From positions 21,020,229-21,084,228 of the forward strand of contig RSEF01000004.1 of NCBI GenBank assembly GCA_003993805.1: a stretch of DNA of 64,000 bases, written 5' to 3'. The stretch comes from Himantopus leucocephalus. Its lineage: Eukaryota > Chordata > Aves > Charadriiformes > Recurvirostridae. Shown piece after piece: positions 49,501 through 63,600 of this stretch. The notes beneath the pieces are model-generated. The model saw nothing but the letters and a program-made list of their open reading frames with translations. It did not search any database and was not told the origin of the DNA. Position 1 is the first letter of the stretch. Every line of letters begins with the position of its first letter. A program made the translations under genes and the position numbers.

Positions 49501-52500
49501 AATACAGAGCACGGAACGTCACCAAAAGTCTTGTCAGTTGATACACAAAATGTCAAACGGACCTGACCCCTGGATTTATTTTCCTGTAACTGTTGTATTC
49601 TGTCCTACTAACATAAAACAACCCATCCCACCCCGCACAAAACCCAACCAAAACCAGAAGGGATTTCTGGCGTGGTGAGGCCGTGGGCTGGACTGTGACC
49701 ACCACTGTACGCTCAGCTAGGGAAAACCACGGGAAGAGAGAGTCTCTCCAGCCGTGTCACCAGTAGCGTGTGACAGGGCAGGCGTTAAAGTCCACACTGT
49801 TTCGCAGAGGTGAAGAGGGAATTTATAGGGACAGGGAACGGACAAACACGTCACTTGTCCATTCGGCATGAAAGGAGCTATAAATATTGTGATAATTGTC
49901 TCCAGGATCCCAGGACAACCTCTGCCCTGACTCACGACCACACACTGTCCCTTTGGACTTTACTGAAGCTATTCAGGTTGCAAGCCACTGGCTCAGCTGA
50001 CTCAGTTGTCTCTTATTCCCATTAAAAATACTCTAGCGAGACCAGCCCTTTCCAAGGAGACATGGAGGCTGTTTCTCTGCCTCAGACAAACCTGCTGAAG
50101 CTCCAGTTTTGTTCATCGCCCAGTTGAACAGTGCTGATCTCCAGCTGGACCTTATGTCTGCTCCAGTGTGGTAATGCCTCCAGGTCTACTCTGCGTATTA
50201 GCTTAGCCCGGCAATATTTATTTAGCAGATAAAGCTTTGATGCTGCTCCTGTAGAAATAGTTTGCAATATATTAACAAGGCCATAATATTAGTCAAAAGC
50301 ATTTCTCATGTGCCCTCAAATGTCCGGCATAAAAGAAGCAGCAGATGCCAAAGGTCACAAAGCAAATTGAGTCCTTACGAGAAGTTAACCGTTAGATAAA
50401 GAAAAAGGACGAGGATGATCTGGGGGTACCATAAACCACTCTTTCCTCCAGGACCTTGCAGCTCACAGTGTGCTGTGTATAATACATGCAAGGTTACCGC
50501 TTAAAACAACTAAATATGGGTCCAAGTCCATCAAGACCCAAAGACATGATTCATGCTTTTCCCATGGATGGGCCCAAAGCAAACCACACCATCGTGCCGT
50601 CCCGGCACAAATAAGTGTTTCTTGACTGATGCGCCTGCATACACGCCCCATCGCCCGCCTGGCCGAGATGGGGCTTTTGGGAAGACCTGCAGGGATTTGG
50701 GTCACTCTTGCTTTCCCTAAACCGCCAGCTCCCCGCCAAGGCACCGGGGCACCTCGTCCCACCGCTCCCCTCCCGCGCACGGCCATGGCCAGCAGCCCCC
50801 GGCCAACACCAGGCACAATGGCACCTCCCGGCTCGGCTGCCATGCCGGGGGGGGCGAGAGGGGAGGCCCCGCCGGCGGCCAGGCCGCCTTCCCTAGCGAA
50901 GGGCAGAGATGTTCCTCGTGGCGGTGGGGGGCTGGCAATGCCCACCGCAGAAACCTCTCCTTGGCCTGTTTTCTTTTTGTCTCTGTTTCCCCATTCAGGA
51001 AAAAGCTTCTGTCACAACAGCTGCTGATTCATTTTCTGACTTGGTGCCGAGCGTGCCAGACATAACATTCGTTTGCTGCCAAAGTGGTAAAAACAATGAC
51101 TTACCAGCTCATTTTTCTTCAGTTGATTATGTTGGGGAGGGGAGGGGAGAAGAGAAAGGAGCTTTAATTAAAATTAGATAAGGAGGAGAATAAATCTACT
51201 GAGATGCAAAGAGCAACGCTGTGATGCTCTGCAAGGCAGGAAACGGGAGAGCATCCAAGGAGGTGCGGGAATGCCCACCACCAAACAAAGAAAAACAAAG
51301 GCATCCATGGGCAATGGTGAGGGACTCTGTGGTCACCTGCTGCCCTTCACCAACTTCTTCTCTCTACGCTTTCCACCTTTCAGGTGTCAACAGCTTCCCA
51401 GACCAGGAACTCTCAGATCCGACATGATGCTTTCCGGACTGAGAGGAGAGAAGCCGCCCAATGATGGCTCTGATGAGGGTAGAGAGGTACACTGGTCTTT
51501 GATCCTTCCCATCTTTCTTTCCTGACTTCTTCCTGGGATGAAGGAGTCCCACCATCAACATTTATTTGCTTCTTAAAACACTGACTAATGATTTGCCCAG
51601 GAGACAGAATGCACGGCCAACACACCTTTTGGAGGTGCTGAGGACAGCAGTGATTGGACTGAGATTTTGGCTTGTCTGTTAGACATTGGAGACAAAAGAT
51701 CCAAGTCTGGACCTGATGAGCGGAGTCTGACCTGTTAGAGTCTCCGATATTTTTCTCAGTATTTGACAGGGTGCTTTGGACACATGGGAATTAAGTTGAT
51801 CCATATTCCCTGACCTCAATCATATGCCACAGGTCATATTTGGAAATAGCTCACCGGGTCACTAACTCTCATGGCAAACATCCAAGTGAAGCTGAGATGC
51901 CAAGAAAACAATGGCACACATAGCCTCACCACAGTATTGTCCTACTGATGTTTAGCAACAAATTCATTTCCTAACAGACTGGCCCATCTGCAACCAACAC
52001 AGAGGAAACAGTGCCCTGGCCCAATTCTGCAAGCCAAAAAGGATGGAGAACCATATTAACTCACATATTTAAGTTCTCTTATCTTCCTATTAGCAGTTAG
52101 TGTAGAACATAGCACAGTGAAGTGCTGATCCCCCACCTGTAGGCGTTGGGTCCACTGTCTTCAAATAACAGCCAAACCAAGCTGCTGTCCTCCTCCAAGT
52201 GATTCATTCCCATGGGGCTTGTTTTTGTTCTTATTTGGAAAGGAACGGGAGTCAATCAGTGCAAGGAAACGCAGAAGAGTCATGGTAACCAGCACCAGGG
52301 TGAGGACCAGCTATAGAAGAACCATCTAAAGTTGTTATCCCGACACTACCATTGTCATCGAGTCCGATGATAAAGTTGTTCAGAGCACCAGAGGCTACAA
52401 GAGAGATTTTTAAGGCAGCTGAAGAACAGTCATTCCACAGGTCTCTGGCTAACTCTGTGATGAGACAATACGATTGAAACCAAGGACTCATCAAGGACTA

Positions 52501-55500
52501 CTTATGTAATGCCCAGTAACCACTTCAAACATACGAGGAAGAAAAGCCTTACCTTTATACTTAGGAAGCTCTTGCATTCTTTGCTTTAAATGGTTGTTTG
52601 TTCGCTTTACTTGAGGGGAATACGAAGAATGGCTATTTGGGAATGCAAAACCCAAGATCAAGTACTCATTTTTGTTCACCAGAGAAAATTAAATAGACAC
52701 TAGGGAACCTTTTAAGCAGGGATGAAGGATTTTCTAGAATACCAAATGAGGCACCTAGTTACCACCAACAAGCCACCAAAAAAGCTGTCCACCTTCTTGG
52801 AATATTTTTGGAAATCCACCTCATTATGTCAACTTCTATTCAGAACCTGAAGGGAATATTCTTACCACCATCCTCTCACAGAACAGGGAAGAAGCGATTT
52901 CAGAGATCTCTTACGTTCTCCGCTCTTCTCTCTGCTACACAACGAAACTACTTTGTGCTTGACTTGATCACCTGCACCATTTCACAAGGGCTTGTACACA
53001 CTGTCCCTTGGATGACATTGCTAAATTACCTCGCTACAGCAAAATACAAGTATTTAAGAAAATCTCCAGCTCAATCAACCATGTTATGAGAACACCCACC
53101 CAGAAAGATTTCTCCCTCCCATTACCTTTTGCCGATTCAGATCCTACAGAGTGCAGTGCTGCACTGCAGAGCAATGCTCGTGCTGTGGATCAACATATCT
53201 GACCGTCCAGAGACACCCTGCTCTTGTCGGCTTCAGTTGGACCTGTAGTTCCTCAGCACCTTCGCAAATTAAGCCTAGAAACTAACACATTAAATTGTAT
53301 TGCTGCATAAGGACCTTCATTTCCAGGCTTTTATCTGCAGGAATGATATTGCCATTCTACACACTAGACCTGTTTTTGTAATACCGTGGTTCATCAGAAG
53401 TTTTTATGTTAATACCGAATCAGAAATAATACACATGTGATTCATAATAATCTAACTGAATGGCTGCACTGAATGCATTGTAAGAAATTCTGGTTAGGAA
53501 AGAAACTCATTAAAGAAATAGTGACTACTATTATCCCACTGCATATATTGTTCTACTGGAAAGTTTCCTTGAGTAGTTTCTTTAATTAGCAATTCGATAT
53601 TTTGAAATAGTGTGATCTCCACCACACACAATTTGTAGAACAGACTTGGCTGGCAATACAGAGGAAAACAAGCAGTCTTTTCAGAGTTTGCATCTCTAGG
53701 GCATATCTTGTCATTTTCTAGCTATTCAGCTGCTGTATATGTGTGTGTAACACGGTGACACTGTTCTTGTGGGATTCTGATTCTTAAAAGTTACATAGAT
53801 AAAGAGCTTTTTTTTATTGAAACAGAATATATTGTCTTTTTTTTTTTTTTGAGAAAATCCACATTAAAATATTTGCATAACTTTGGGCTATTCAAATAGA
53901 AGGTGTTGACCCCAGCTGTGTTCTAGTGAATGAATCATTTATGTACGTGCTCATTGCACAGAACGTATGGCATTTTATCTTTGCTGGTTTTCTGCCAAAT
54001 ACAGTCTGTAACAATTTTTCCCCTTTGCCACATTTGCCGCTTGATATCCTTTAAAGTATACCAGCTCCAAGTGTGAGAAAGCAAAACACATTCTGGGCCC
54101 GCTCTGGCTGAGACCTCTTTGTGGGGATCCTCCTGCGCTGGCACCAAGGCGCCCTTGCTTCTGGAGAACATCCCTTCCAGATCTGGGATCTCCTTGCACT
54201 GAACGCTTTGAATCAACGTTGATTTAAAGTTCATTTAAATCTGCAGGGAACTGCAAAAGCCCAGGAGCAAGCACAGAGGGAGGAATCCTCTTCATTTACA
54301 AAATAGGAGCTGCCCCGAAGCAGAAGGACAAACTTCCACCACCTCGAACACCCTGCGCTCTGCACCTGCAGGGAAAGCCTGGAGGAAGCGAGAATGTTTC
54401 TGCCGTAGCGCTACTCCATCACGACTATCCTCCAGGTGTCACTTAAGTGGCACTTTGGCAAGATGTATTTCTACCCACAAGGGCAGGGAACAAGATTATT
54501 TCATTAAGTGATTGAGGCACTGCACGGCCAAAGCCACTATTCCACCAGGTCTGATTTGAAACAGTAAGCGAGAGCTCAAACTCTCTCAACACTGATCTCC
54601 CGGGGGAGAAGAGATAAGGTGGAGTGCTAAGATTTCCACGCTCCCACAGGAATAGATAAGGTCTGAATGAGCCGCCTCATCCGTAGGCTGCTTCCCTAAG
54701 CGTTTTTTTATAGCTTACACTGGAAACCCTCATACCTCTCTACACTGAATCACATAATTATGGTTTCCACCAGAAATTCAAAGCAGGATCTCCTCCCACA
54801 AAATTTCCTCTCACCTGCACGCCTTTCATCACAGAAGATGCCTGTTTGTCAGCGCTACCCCCACTGCTGAGAGAGTTCACATCCAGCTCAATTTAGCAGC
54901 CGACGGAGGCGAGAATATTCCCCCGTGTGCAAGCTTCTAAAATGCTTACCTGTGATTGTGTGTGGCACGAACATCTCCACGAGGGACCGTTCATTCACGA
55001 CACACTTGGAGTCTTGGTGTGTTCTCCCTGCTAAGCAAGGACCCGCTTTTACAACAGACACCATCCATCATCGGGAGGTTGCCTTCCATTTTCCCAGGAA
55101 AGCCTTGCTCAGATGGAGATATTGCAGACGGGATGCAGCCCCATTAACCTCTGCCATCCCAGCTTCCTCGTGCCTGAGCCATTCTCTGTCATAGGAGGCT
55201 CCGTCTTCATTACACCCTTCCTCCCACGTGCAACAGAAACATAATAGCCCAGCTGAACCTCACCCTGGGTAAACACTGAACACAGACAAGACACTGCTCT
55301 CAAAGTCACCGGTTAATTCATCTCTCTGTAGCAGATTATTTCTGATGTGAAACGCTTGCTCCCATCCCCTCCCATCGGCAAGCCGGGGTTTACATACAGC
55401 TCTGCAAGAAGGCTCTTCCTGAGAGAGCCACCCAAGAACTTACATTGACACATGTGCCAATGTTATAGGCAGGGTTGAAAGCCCCACTGTAATTACAGTT

Positions 55501-58500
55501 GACTATTGTATAACTCCAGTTTTGGTTGCTCATAACTTCATCTATAATTAATTGTTTGGGCTGAAAATTTCTCCGGCTGGGTCTGGCCTCAGGCTAAACT
55601 TTTTCATTTCAGCTGAAATGGCTCAAGTCTTTTCCAAGAATACGTTTAAGGAAAAAGACTCTTTTTTGCACCTGTTGAAAGGATCTTTTTGTCATTTACT
55701 GAAATGCTCTCACATCTCCATGCTTCTGAAAGCAGTACCTTGAAATAATGGCAGACTCGACTGCTGTGAAATACATGTCTTTTCATATTCTCAGGGGGGA
55801 AAAAGGATCGTTATTTGGCTGTTTTCAGCCTCAGACTTTATATATATATATTTGCAGTTTACACATGTGCAGCAGAGATCCAGCAGTTACTTTGAGTTCC
55901 CTCAGTGCTGAGCAAGCTCGGCGCCCCGCTGTGCCAGACACACCAGGGAGGCAACACACGCAGCATCCCACCGTGAGCAAGGATGCTCCTGCGGCTGCGG
56001 GGTTTGGTAGGGCTTTCATTGCAAATGTGCCCTTTGGTTGCGGGGCCTCTGTGGTACCAGGCCAGAAGAGAGCTGGGAGACAGTTCGGGCTGAGCGAGGA
56101 CAGGGACACTACATCTCGGTCCACACTGGGGACGTAGCTACTGGAAAGAGCCTGTGATCAGCCTACCTCCAGAGCAAGGTCTGACCTGTGGACAACGAAG
56201 AAGAACCTGGGTGCACATCGAGCACTGAAGACAAAGCAAAATATTCAAGAGTTGTTCAGCAAAGAGCTGCTGTCTATTCTGGATACCCAAAGAGGCGGAG
56301 GTGGAGAAAATGAGCACATGGATCACTCATTAAAAAGAGCACAGCACAACTCAACGGGCCCGAACTCAATCTTCACGAACAACCTTAACCTAACGTTTCC
56401 TTCATCTGGAATATCTAAACTTGATGACAGACAAAAGGTGTTGTACCCACTTTCAGCGGGGGCGCACACCCAGTGACTTCTGGTCACGCAGAAACCAGGC
56501 AGAAAGCGCATCTCACTACAGAGAACAAACCCCAGAAACGCGGGAAGGGAAGTCTTGAAAAATCTGAATGGAAAAATGCAAACTGCTTCATTACGATCCA
56601 TACCAACCCAATAGAGATGTCATTAAGAAAAAAGAAAACCCAGCGCTCAACTGCCTAGGAGCTAACTGGAAAAGCAAAATGGGCCCACTCTAACGCAGAA
56701 ATTAAAACACTTAGAGATGGTTCTTACTACTCTGCGAACATGAGTCAGTACAAGTGAAAATGGTGCACAGATGGGCCAGCACAGAAGCAACAGAAGTGCC
56801 GTGATATTTACAAGGGGGAAAAAAAAAAATCTTCCCTTACAAGTGTAAATATACCAGAGAAATCATCCGCTCACAGCACAAACCAGGGCTTTGATGTAGC
56901 AAACACTCCCACCAGGGACAGCACTGGCTCCGCCGGGAGGAGTAGGGATGGTAGACGTTGCATCTGGAAAACAGTAGGCTCCCAGCACTGAGCCTTCCCA
57001 AGGAGGCACAACACGCAGAAACACGCCAGATGACATGGACCATTTTATAGTCTTTATGCAAGCGGCAGCAGGGGGCCAAGTGCCGTCCCAGGCCACGGAG
57101 GGACGCTAAGAAGAGAAGAACGGTGGTGCGTGTTGGCTCTGACACCCGGCAGCAGCAGGGCGAGAGCCCCACCAGCCCGGGCTCCAGATGCGCACCGCCT
57201 GTGCGCCTCAGCTCGGGGCACACCGCCGCCGCCCCTGCCACCACCAACGCAACGGCTTAAGGACACGTGAGTCAAAGCTGGTGGTGTTCCGCACGGAGCC
57301 AAGCAGGTGGCATTTTGGGCTCCCCCGGGCTCTCCCAGAGCAGCGATAACACGTGGGGTCTCTTTCTCCAGCCTCTCCCAGGCCGCCCCAGCAGTGCAAG
57401 CTGCTCAGTTCACAGCGCGGCCGCGGGGCCGAGCTCTCTGGGAAAATCACATTTCTCCCCACCCGTCTTCCCCTCACCTGTAAAACACCAGCAACGTTAT
57501 TTACACTTCTGCAGCTGGCTCAAGACGGGGGAATGAAAACTTAATTACAATCGGTGCTACTCGCCGAGGAACAGCTCGTGGCCTGACCGTGGCAGGAACG
57601 GCAACGGAGTCCAAAAAGCAGGCTGAGCTCCCAGGGCAGAGCTGCAGGAGACAGCACAGACCTCACCCCTGCGGCAAAAAGTCCTGACAGCCGCGAACGG
57701 CAAAGAAACAGCTTCCCTGTCACTTAAAAACTTGCTTCAGTGAATTATCACAGAATTTCATAACGGGTTTCCAAGCGGGTCAACCAAATTCCTTCCCGTT
57801 CAGCTGCTCTGAGCGCTGACACCACAGTGGCACACTTGTGTTCTACAGGAAAACTGTTTTTAAACAATAAAACCAACTTCCAGAACCTCTTACCTCCCCC
57901 GGGTCCCTGTAACAACTTTTGTGGGTTCACACCACATTGTCTCACCCTCGAAGACTTCTTTTTCCCCCCCGTGTTATGTGAAAAACCAGAGCACAGGAGG
58001 ACAAATTAATAAACTGAGCAGACAGCAATTCTGCCATCAAATGAACAAAATGAAAGAGTAACAGAGACTTACACTTATAGTCACCCCTAAGTGTTTCACA
58101 TGACAACAGCAGGGAAAACACAGTCCAGACTGTTGTTTTAATGTTGATAATATTCCAAAATCTGCAGCGCTCACTAATTTCTCAGTGGAAATAAAACCTT
58201 TGACATCAGTGGGAATTCTGTCTGGGCATAGAAGTTGGTTGTTACATGGCGGTCTAGCAATAAGAAGTCTAGTTTGACGGTAAGATCTTTGGCGCAAAGA
58301 CAGTTCCTCTCTCCGCCTGCCCAGAGCACCTGGGCTGACGAGCAGAGGAGAAAACTTCAGTCGAATCGCGTCAGACCTGAATACGTCCGTGCACACGCAT
58401 GCTTTCTGCCAACGCCTGAGCTGGCGGAGAGTCCGCTCCGTTCCTCGCTACGGACAGGGCTTACGCTTTGCAATCACCTGCCGGCAGCCGGAGCTCTGCC

Positions 58501-59527
58501 CGACGTGTCTGCCCGCTCCGCTGGACACTGTTTGCTGTTTTACGTCTCAGCGGGTCTGTTACTGCCGCAGGCATCCCGCTCGAACGCAGAGCGGGACGGG
58601 ACAAAACAAGGCTCTTAAATTCCCCCCCAAATCGGGAAGATGTTCAAGGATACAGGAGGCGAGGGGGGAGGGAAGAGGGGAAGGAAAGTGTTACCATCAC
58701 TGCAATAGTAAGAGGGAAAGGAAGAGAGTGAAAATTAAGACAGGAAAAAAATTCAAAGCCGCGCGAGCGTAAAACGGAATCACTTCAGGCACATGTCAAA
58801 ATAGTGTCAGATCTTTTTCTGTAAATTAGCTCAGCAGTTAAACACCCACCAGCTCTGCTTTTTGCTAGCCTTGGGGTTTTGCTACACCTGGAGATCCACT
58901 CTACGGCATCAGCAGTAGAAACAATTGGGTTTGTAGGCAAATAACCTCATTTAAGAGCACGTGGAGTGAACCCTTCCATGCTGACTCGTGTTACCAGTAG
59001 GGGTCAGGTCACATACTCCGTGCGGTGGAGACCAGGCCAAGAGCTGGGATCAGAGCGCAACAAAAACAATGGAAAAAGGGCCTGAATTTTATAGGTTTTT
59101 TCCTATTTTTAAGTCACACATCATAGCACTTAATATATGTCCCCAGGGTTTGATAAAAAGAAAATTACCCCCACAATACTAAGTTAAAAACATCAAATTC
59201 ATATCTATCCAGCTAATGCGGCAGAGATTACCAGCCTGTAGCATGCCACAACAGTCGCAACAAGGGCAAAACTGTGTGCTGGTCCGAGAAGAACCTGTCC
59301 GTCTCCAACACTTGGGCTTTTTCACTCTCTCTCACATTTACGGAAGTCGCACAGAAAGTACCAGAGACACGAGCGCTTTTCTACAGGGCTTTGAACCTGT
59401 AACAAAATTTAATATAAAATCACTGCCCAATTACCAAATTTTATGGTATGGTTAAAAAAACCCAACTCACACACAATAACAAGAACATTCCCAAACTTTT
59501 TGGATTTTATAAGCTTTAGTTTCCTTT

Positions 59528-59656
59528 TTTGTACATAACTTCTGTTATGTACGTATGATCCAAGTGTTTCCTTTAAAAAAAAAAGGTTCTGTTTGTACAT
59601 AACTTCTGTTACACTTGATGGAACTCAACTCATCATTACAGGTGGAATGATGAGTT
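59528..59656. repeat. Paired perfect hairpins and a 20-nt direct repeat
   Basis: The 20-mer TTTGTACATAACTTCTGTTA occurs at 59528-59547 and again at 59592-59611. The first copy forms part of a perfect 9-bp inverted repeat (59531-59539 with 59544-59552, 4-nt loop). Just after the second copy is a perfect 11-bp inverted repeat (59627-59637 with 59646-59656, 8-nt loop). I know no element family with this layout. It may be the relic of a small non-autonomous element or a structured non-coding region. Confidence 0.6.
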
Positions 59657-60578
59657 AACAAGCAAACCCCTACTTACAAAAGAGGAATAACATCGCACAA
59701 GACAGAGTGCATATTAGATTGAGACGACGGTAATTTCCTAGGACTGTATCTAGATGAAAGAGTCTGGGTTTTTTAGTGGTTTTGGCCTCAAAACCCTTCC
59801 CAAGGGCCATGTACAACTTAGCTGGGCTAAAAGTCTCCTTTAGGTTCAGGAGCCAAGAAGACAGAGTCTTCTCTCTTCTCCAAGGGTCAGCATCCAGGAT
59901 TTGGCAACAAAACCACTTTTCTCCCAAGCGGTATCAGCCCTGAGGCACACCTGCCCTTTGCCAGTGCCCACCCCACCATTATACAAACCCGGCCACGTAG
60001 ATCACGCCTGTCCGGTGCGAGGGGAAAAACCCAAGCAGACACCTTGATTGCCGGACACTACCTGTTCTGCACTCATATTCCCACACTTCTCAGTCTGGAT
60101 AAGGTTGCTTTATGCACCATTTTATTACTGCAGGTAATACTGCACACTCTCAGCAACAGGAATAAAGGTTTTGGTGAAAGCAAGTTTGTTTGTTGGAGGG
60201 TTTGGGGGGTTTTTTCCTCTTAAAAAAAGAAAAAAAAATCTCTCCGTTTGTAACGATGAACGTTCCTCGCCAGTCCTCAGTCAGCCAAAAAACACACGAG
60301 GTCTTTCTGAAAAACTAAGTTCTGTGCCACAAAGTTATTAACTGCTGGGAAAGGCAGGAAAGCTCTTTTACAGCTGTTCATTGATGCACTGAACGTCACC
60401 TTACACTCTGTAGCCCCGTTTGGATTCTGCAGACTTCTGGAGCTGGCCGAGAAAAAAAAAAAAATACTTGGCCAGAGCAGTTACGCTGCTTCTTGAGACA
60501 TGTTTTCTTTGGGTTCAGGCCTCAGATTCTCAGCCAGCAATTTCTGTCCCTAGTGGAAAATTACGAAAAAAAAAAAAA

Positions 60579-60678
60579 NNNNNNNNNNNNNNNNNNNNNN
60601 NNNNNNNNNNNNNNNNNNNNNNNNNNNNNNNNNNNNNNNNNNNNNNNNNNNNNNNNNNNNNNNNNNNNNNNNNNNNNN
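60579..60678. other. Assembly gap of 100 N
   Basis: Exactly 100 N, the conventional size for a gap of unknown length. The left side ends in an A-run and the right side begins abruptly in GC-rich DNA. The true distance, orientation and adjacency across it are unknown. Confidence 0.99.
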
Positions 60679-63600
60679 GTGTCGCTTTCCGGCTGAGCCC
60701 TGCTTCTCCTGGCCCCGGCGGGCTGCCGGCAGGGGTGTTTGAGCAGGAGCACGTCCCCGGGCGGTCTGTCTTCCCTGGCAGCGGCTGAGGAGCTGGAGGA
60801 AGGTCAGGGTCTGCTTTTCAGAGCAGGGCTAACTCCAGGAGGAGGTCTGTGTTCAGGAGACAGCCTGGGCATGTCTCCGGAGAGAAGCGTAGCTGCTCCG
60901 AGGCTGTCCGTGCCCCGCCAGCGCTGCTCCCAGAGACCGTCCGTAACACCCCAGCTCCTAGGAGCTCTGCTCTCCCCACCTGCGTAGGACTGTGCTTTGG
61001 TCTTAGCAGTCAGCCAGGACTCGAGGTTTGCAAGCAGCTTGGCACTTGGAGGTGAATTTGCCGCGTGTTTGGCAGGCGGCTGGGCCGGCGCCCAGGCAGT
61101 GGTGGTGGAGAGCATCAGCAAGTCTGGAGCTCTGGGCTGTGCTGCCCGGGATCGCTGCTCTGGCCGGCGGTGTGGTGCCGTCCCCTGCTCCAGGAGAGGT
61201 CCCCGGGGACCCCCGGGCGCTGCTGGCGGCACCCCAGCTGCTGCGGAGCAGACCTGCACCCACGGAGGAGCGGCCGTTTGCTCCCTGCAGACCTTTGGGG
61301 CTGTATCTTCGCCGAGACGTTGGGAAATGCCGCTGCGAGGATGCAGTCCAGCACCAGCAGCCCGACACAGCCCTGCACCCAAAACCCCTCCGTCCCCAGC
61401 GCCCTGCAGAGGTGCCAGCGCGGCTGTGGGTGCTCTGCGGAGGGAACCACCTGCGCGTCCCGACACCGTAACTCACAGCCAAAAAGACGAGGTCGGTCAC
61501 CGGGAGACCCTGGTGCTTTCGGTTAGCTTGGCACGCTTTCCTCCCGCTCTCCCGCCTGCTGCCCGCCGCATCACTCCTGAGGTAGGTGCATAAAAGTCAG
61601 GCAGTTTGAATTACTTTCCGCTGCCCTTGTACCTGCTTTGCATTCTCCCGTAATCTCCCGGGCTGTCAATCTCGTACCGTCGCGGGCGCTCAATTCCCAG
61701 GGAAGCTAAACACATATATATTGCACAAAGAGATCCGTGGGCTGGCACTAAAAATGGAACACACCTCGCTCTGAGTGCTGCAGACGGCCCAGCAATATAC
61801 TGGGTGTGAATTATGATACTGTAATTCAAGCTTTGTCAAACAGTGGGGCTTAATTAGAATATATATATAATTGTAAAAACTAAAAAGCTGACGAATACAA
61901 TTGCGCGTTTGAGCTGCCTGCTACAGAAAATAATGAGGAGAGAATACATTAAGGCACAAAACCCTTCTACCTTCAAAGAGCAGCTAGCTCTGATTAAAAA
62001 TACCCCCGGCAAGGCGAGGGGACTCGGCGAGAGGCGGGAGAGCCTGCGGCACCGGCTCGGCCATAACTCTCACCTGTGTTTTACAGCCTCTACCTGGCAC
62101 AGCTGCAGCTTTGGGGTCCCCCCACCTCCCCGCTCTGGCACTGGGGGAGTCGTATTAGGTACCCGAGGTGTCCCGGCTTGGTTTGTTTTGATTGTCATAC
62201 TAAAGAAAAATACAGAAAACATGTCTCGTTTGCCCATTTTCCCCCCTGCCGTAGACCTGCAGTCCTGCGGATGCTCCAGTGCCCTCGGCCAGCTGGCACA
62301 CAGGGCATGAATCGCCTCCCAGCCGCCCCTGGGGATGCGTGTTTGCTCCCAGCAGCCAGAGACAAGAGTTCTGCCAAGGACCCAGTGCAAGGGTGGGGAA
62401 AAAAAACCCCAAACTAGTCTAGTCATCAACCCCGGCGAAGATCCCGTACTGCTCCCCGGCACCGAGCAACCAGCGGAGGATGATTTTTCATATCAGTGGT
62501 TTTATAGTCCTGTACCAGGTCGCAGACAGCGTGGGTATATCCTGTAGGGGAGGTGAAGCATTGGGGCGTGCAGGACCCCGACCGCTGAGCCTGCGTTACA
62601 CACAAACACCTCTGCAACTCCCCAGCGGGCTGCTTGTGAGCTCTGGTATGTAGGAACGTGCCCCAGCTTCTCACGGAGAATACAAACCCGTAAGCAACAC
62701 TCTGTGCTGTGCTTGGGCTCCCATCAGAGGATGGGCTTCGGGAGCCCCGCAGCCCCACACTGGTGATGGCAGAGCGGGACCGGCGTCCCAGGAGCGATGG
62801 GATTTGCAGGAGACAGTGCAGGGAGCAGCAGCGCTGCTTCCCGAAAACTGCATTTGCAAGGTAGACGTGCATACCGAGTGCTGGTTGGGTTTTCAGCGTC
62901 TGGCTGTGGCGTGCCGCGTTTGTTACCGCTTAATAACTGAATAAAAGAGTAAGGAGGAGAGCGTTGAGCGCTCGTGTGTCGGAGCGAGCAGGCAAGTTTG
63001 CGTGCCTTTGACGGCAGCGCTCGGTTATTGATCCATAAAAGGTGTAATACGTCTCTGTAACACCCTTTGCATGGAATAAAGATGTTGTCAACTGCAGTTA
63101 ACTGGCAATTTATTATTAATCCTTGCCAACGCCTGGGGGATTCCTGGATTTAAATTGCCCTGGAAAAGGACCTCGGTTTGCCATGGGCAGCGGTGGGAGA
63201 GCGCTGGGAAAAGGGCTGTGCCAAGCGCGGCAGCTCCCGGGGAAGGTTGTGCCGGGTGATTCAGCGCGTCGACACTTCTCCCAGCCATGCCGCCGGCTGC
63301 GTGCGCGCCTCTCCCGCTGCGGGGCGTTCCCCCGCACGCAGCTGCAGCCCAGGACAGGTTAGCGGTTGCCATTTGACATCGGCCCCACGAGGACGGAGGG
63401 CCCTGAGCCCCTTTCAGCCCCCCGGACCCGCTGGTGTGCCAGCTGGCTCTTTGGAGGGTGATTTTTAGAAGGGGAGGGGTGCCAACGGGAGCCGTTACCG
63501 AACCCAGGGAGGTGTAAGTGCTGCTCAGCCGGCGGGTCCAGTGAGCCCCCCAAAGCCACCCAGGGGGGAGCCCATTTTTTGGGGCACTCACATTCCCTAC

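Larger units (their letters stand above)
45131..60578. other. Intergenic region, no recognisable gene
   Basis: A GC-richer stretch with many chance frames at 45240-46120, then mixed unique DNA. The part at 51600-52900 differs in texture (evenly mixed, many short frames such as the 80-codon minus-strand frame at 52252-52494) and may be a decayed insertion. Positions 53240-53900 are AT-rich and conserved-looking. No exon, RNA gene or intact transposon was recognised. Confidence 0.5.

Noticed and set aside
61003..61593. Overlapping frames of 110-220 codons on both strands
   Set aside because: GC-driven; no domain, and the overlap on both strands argues for composition rather than coding.
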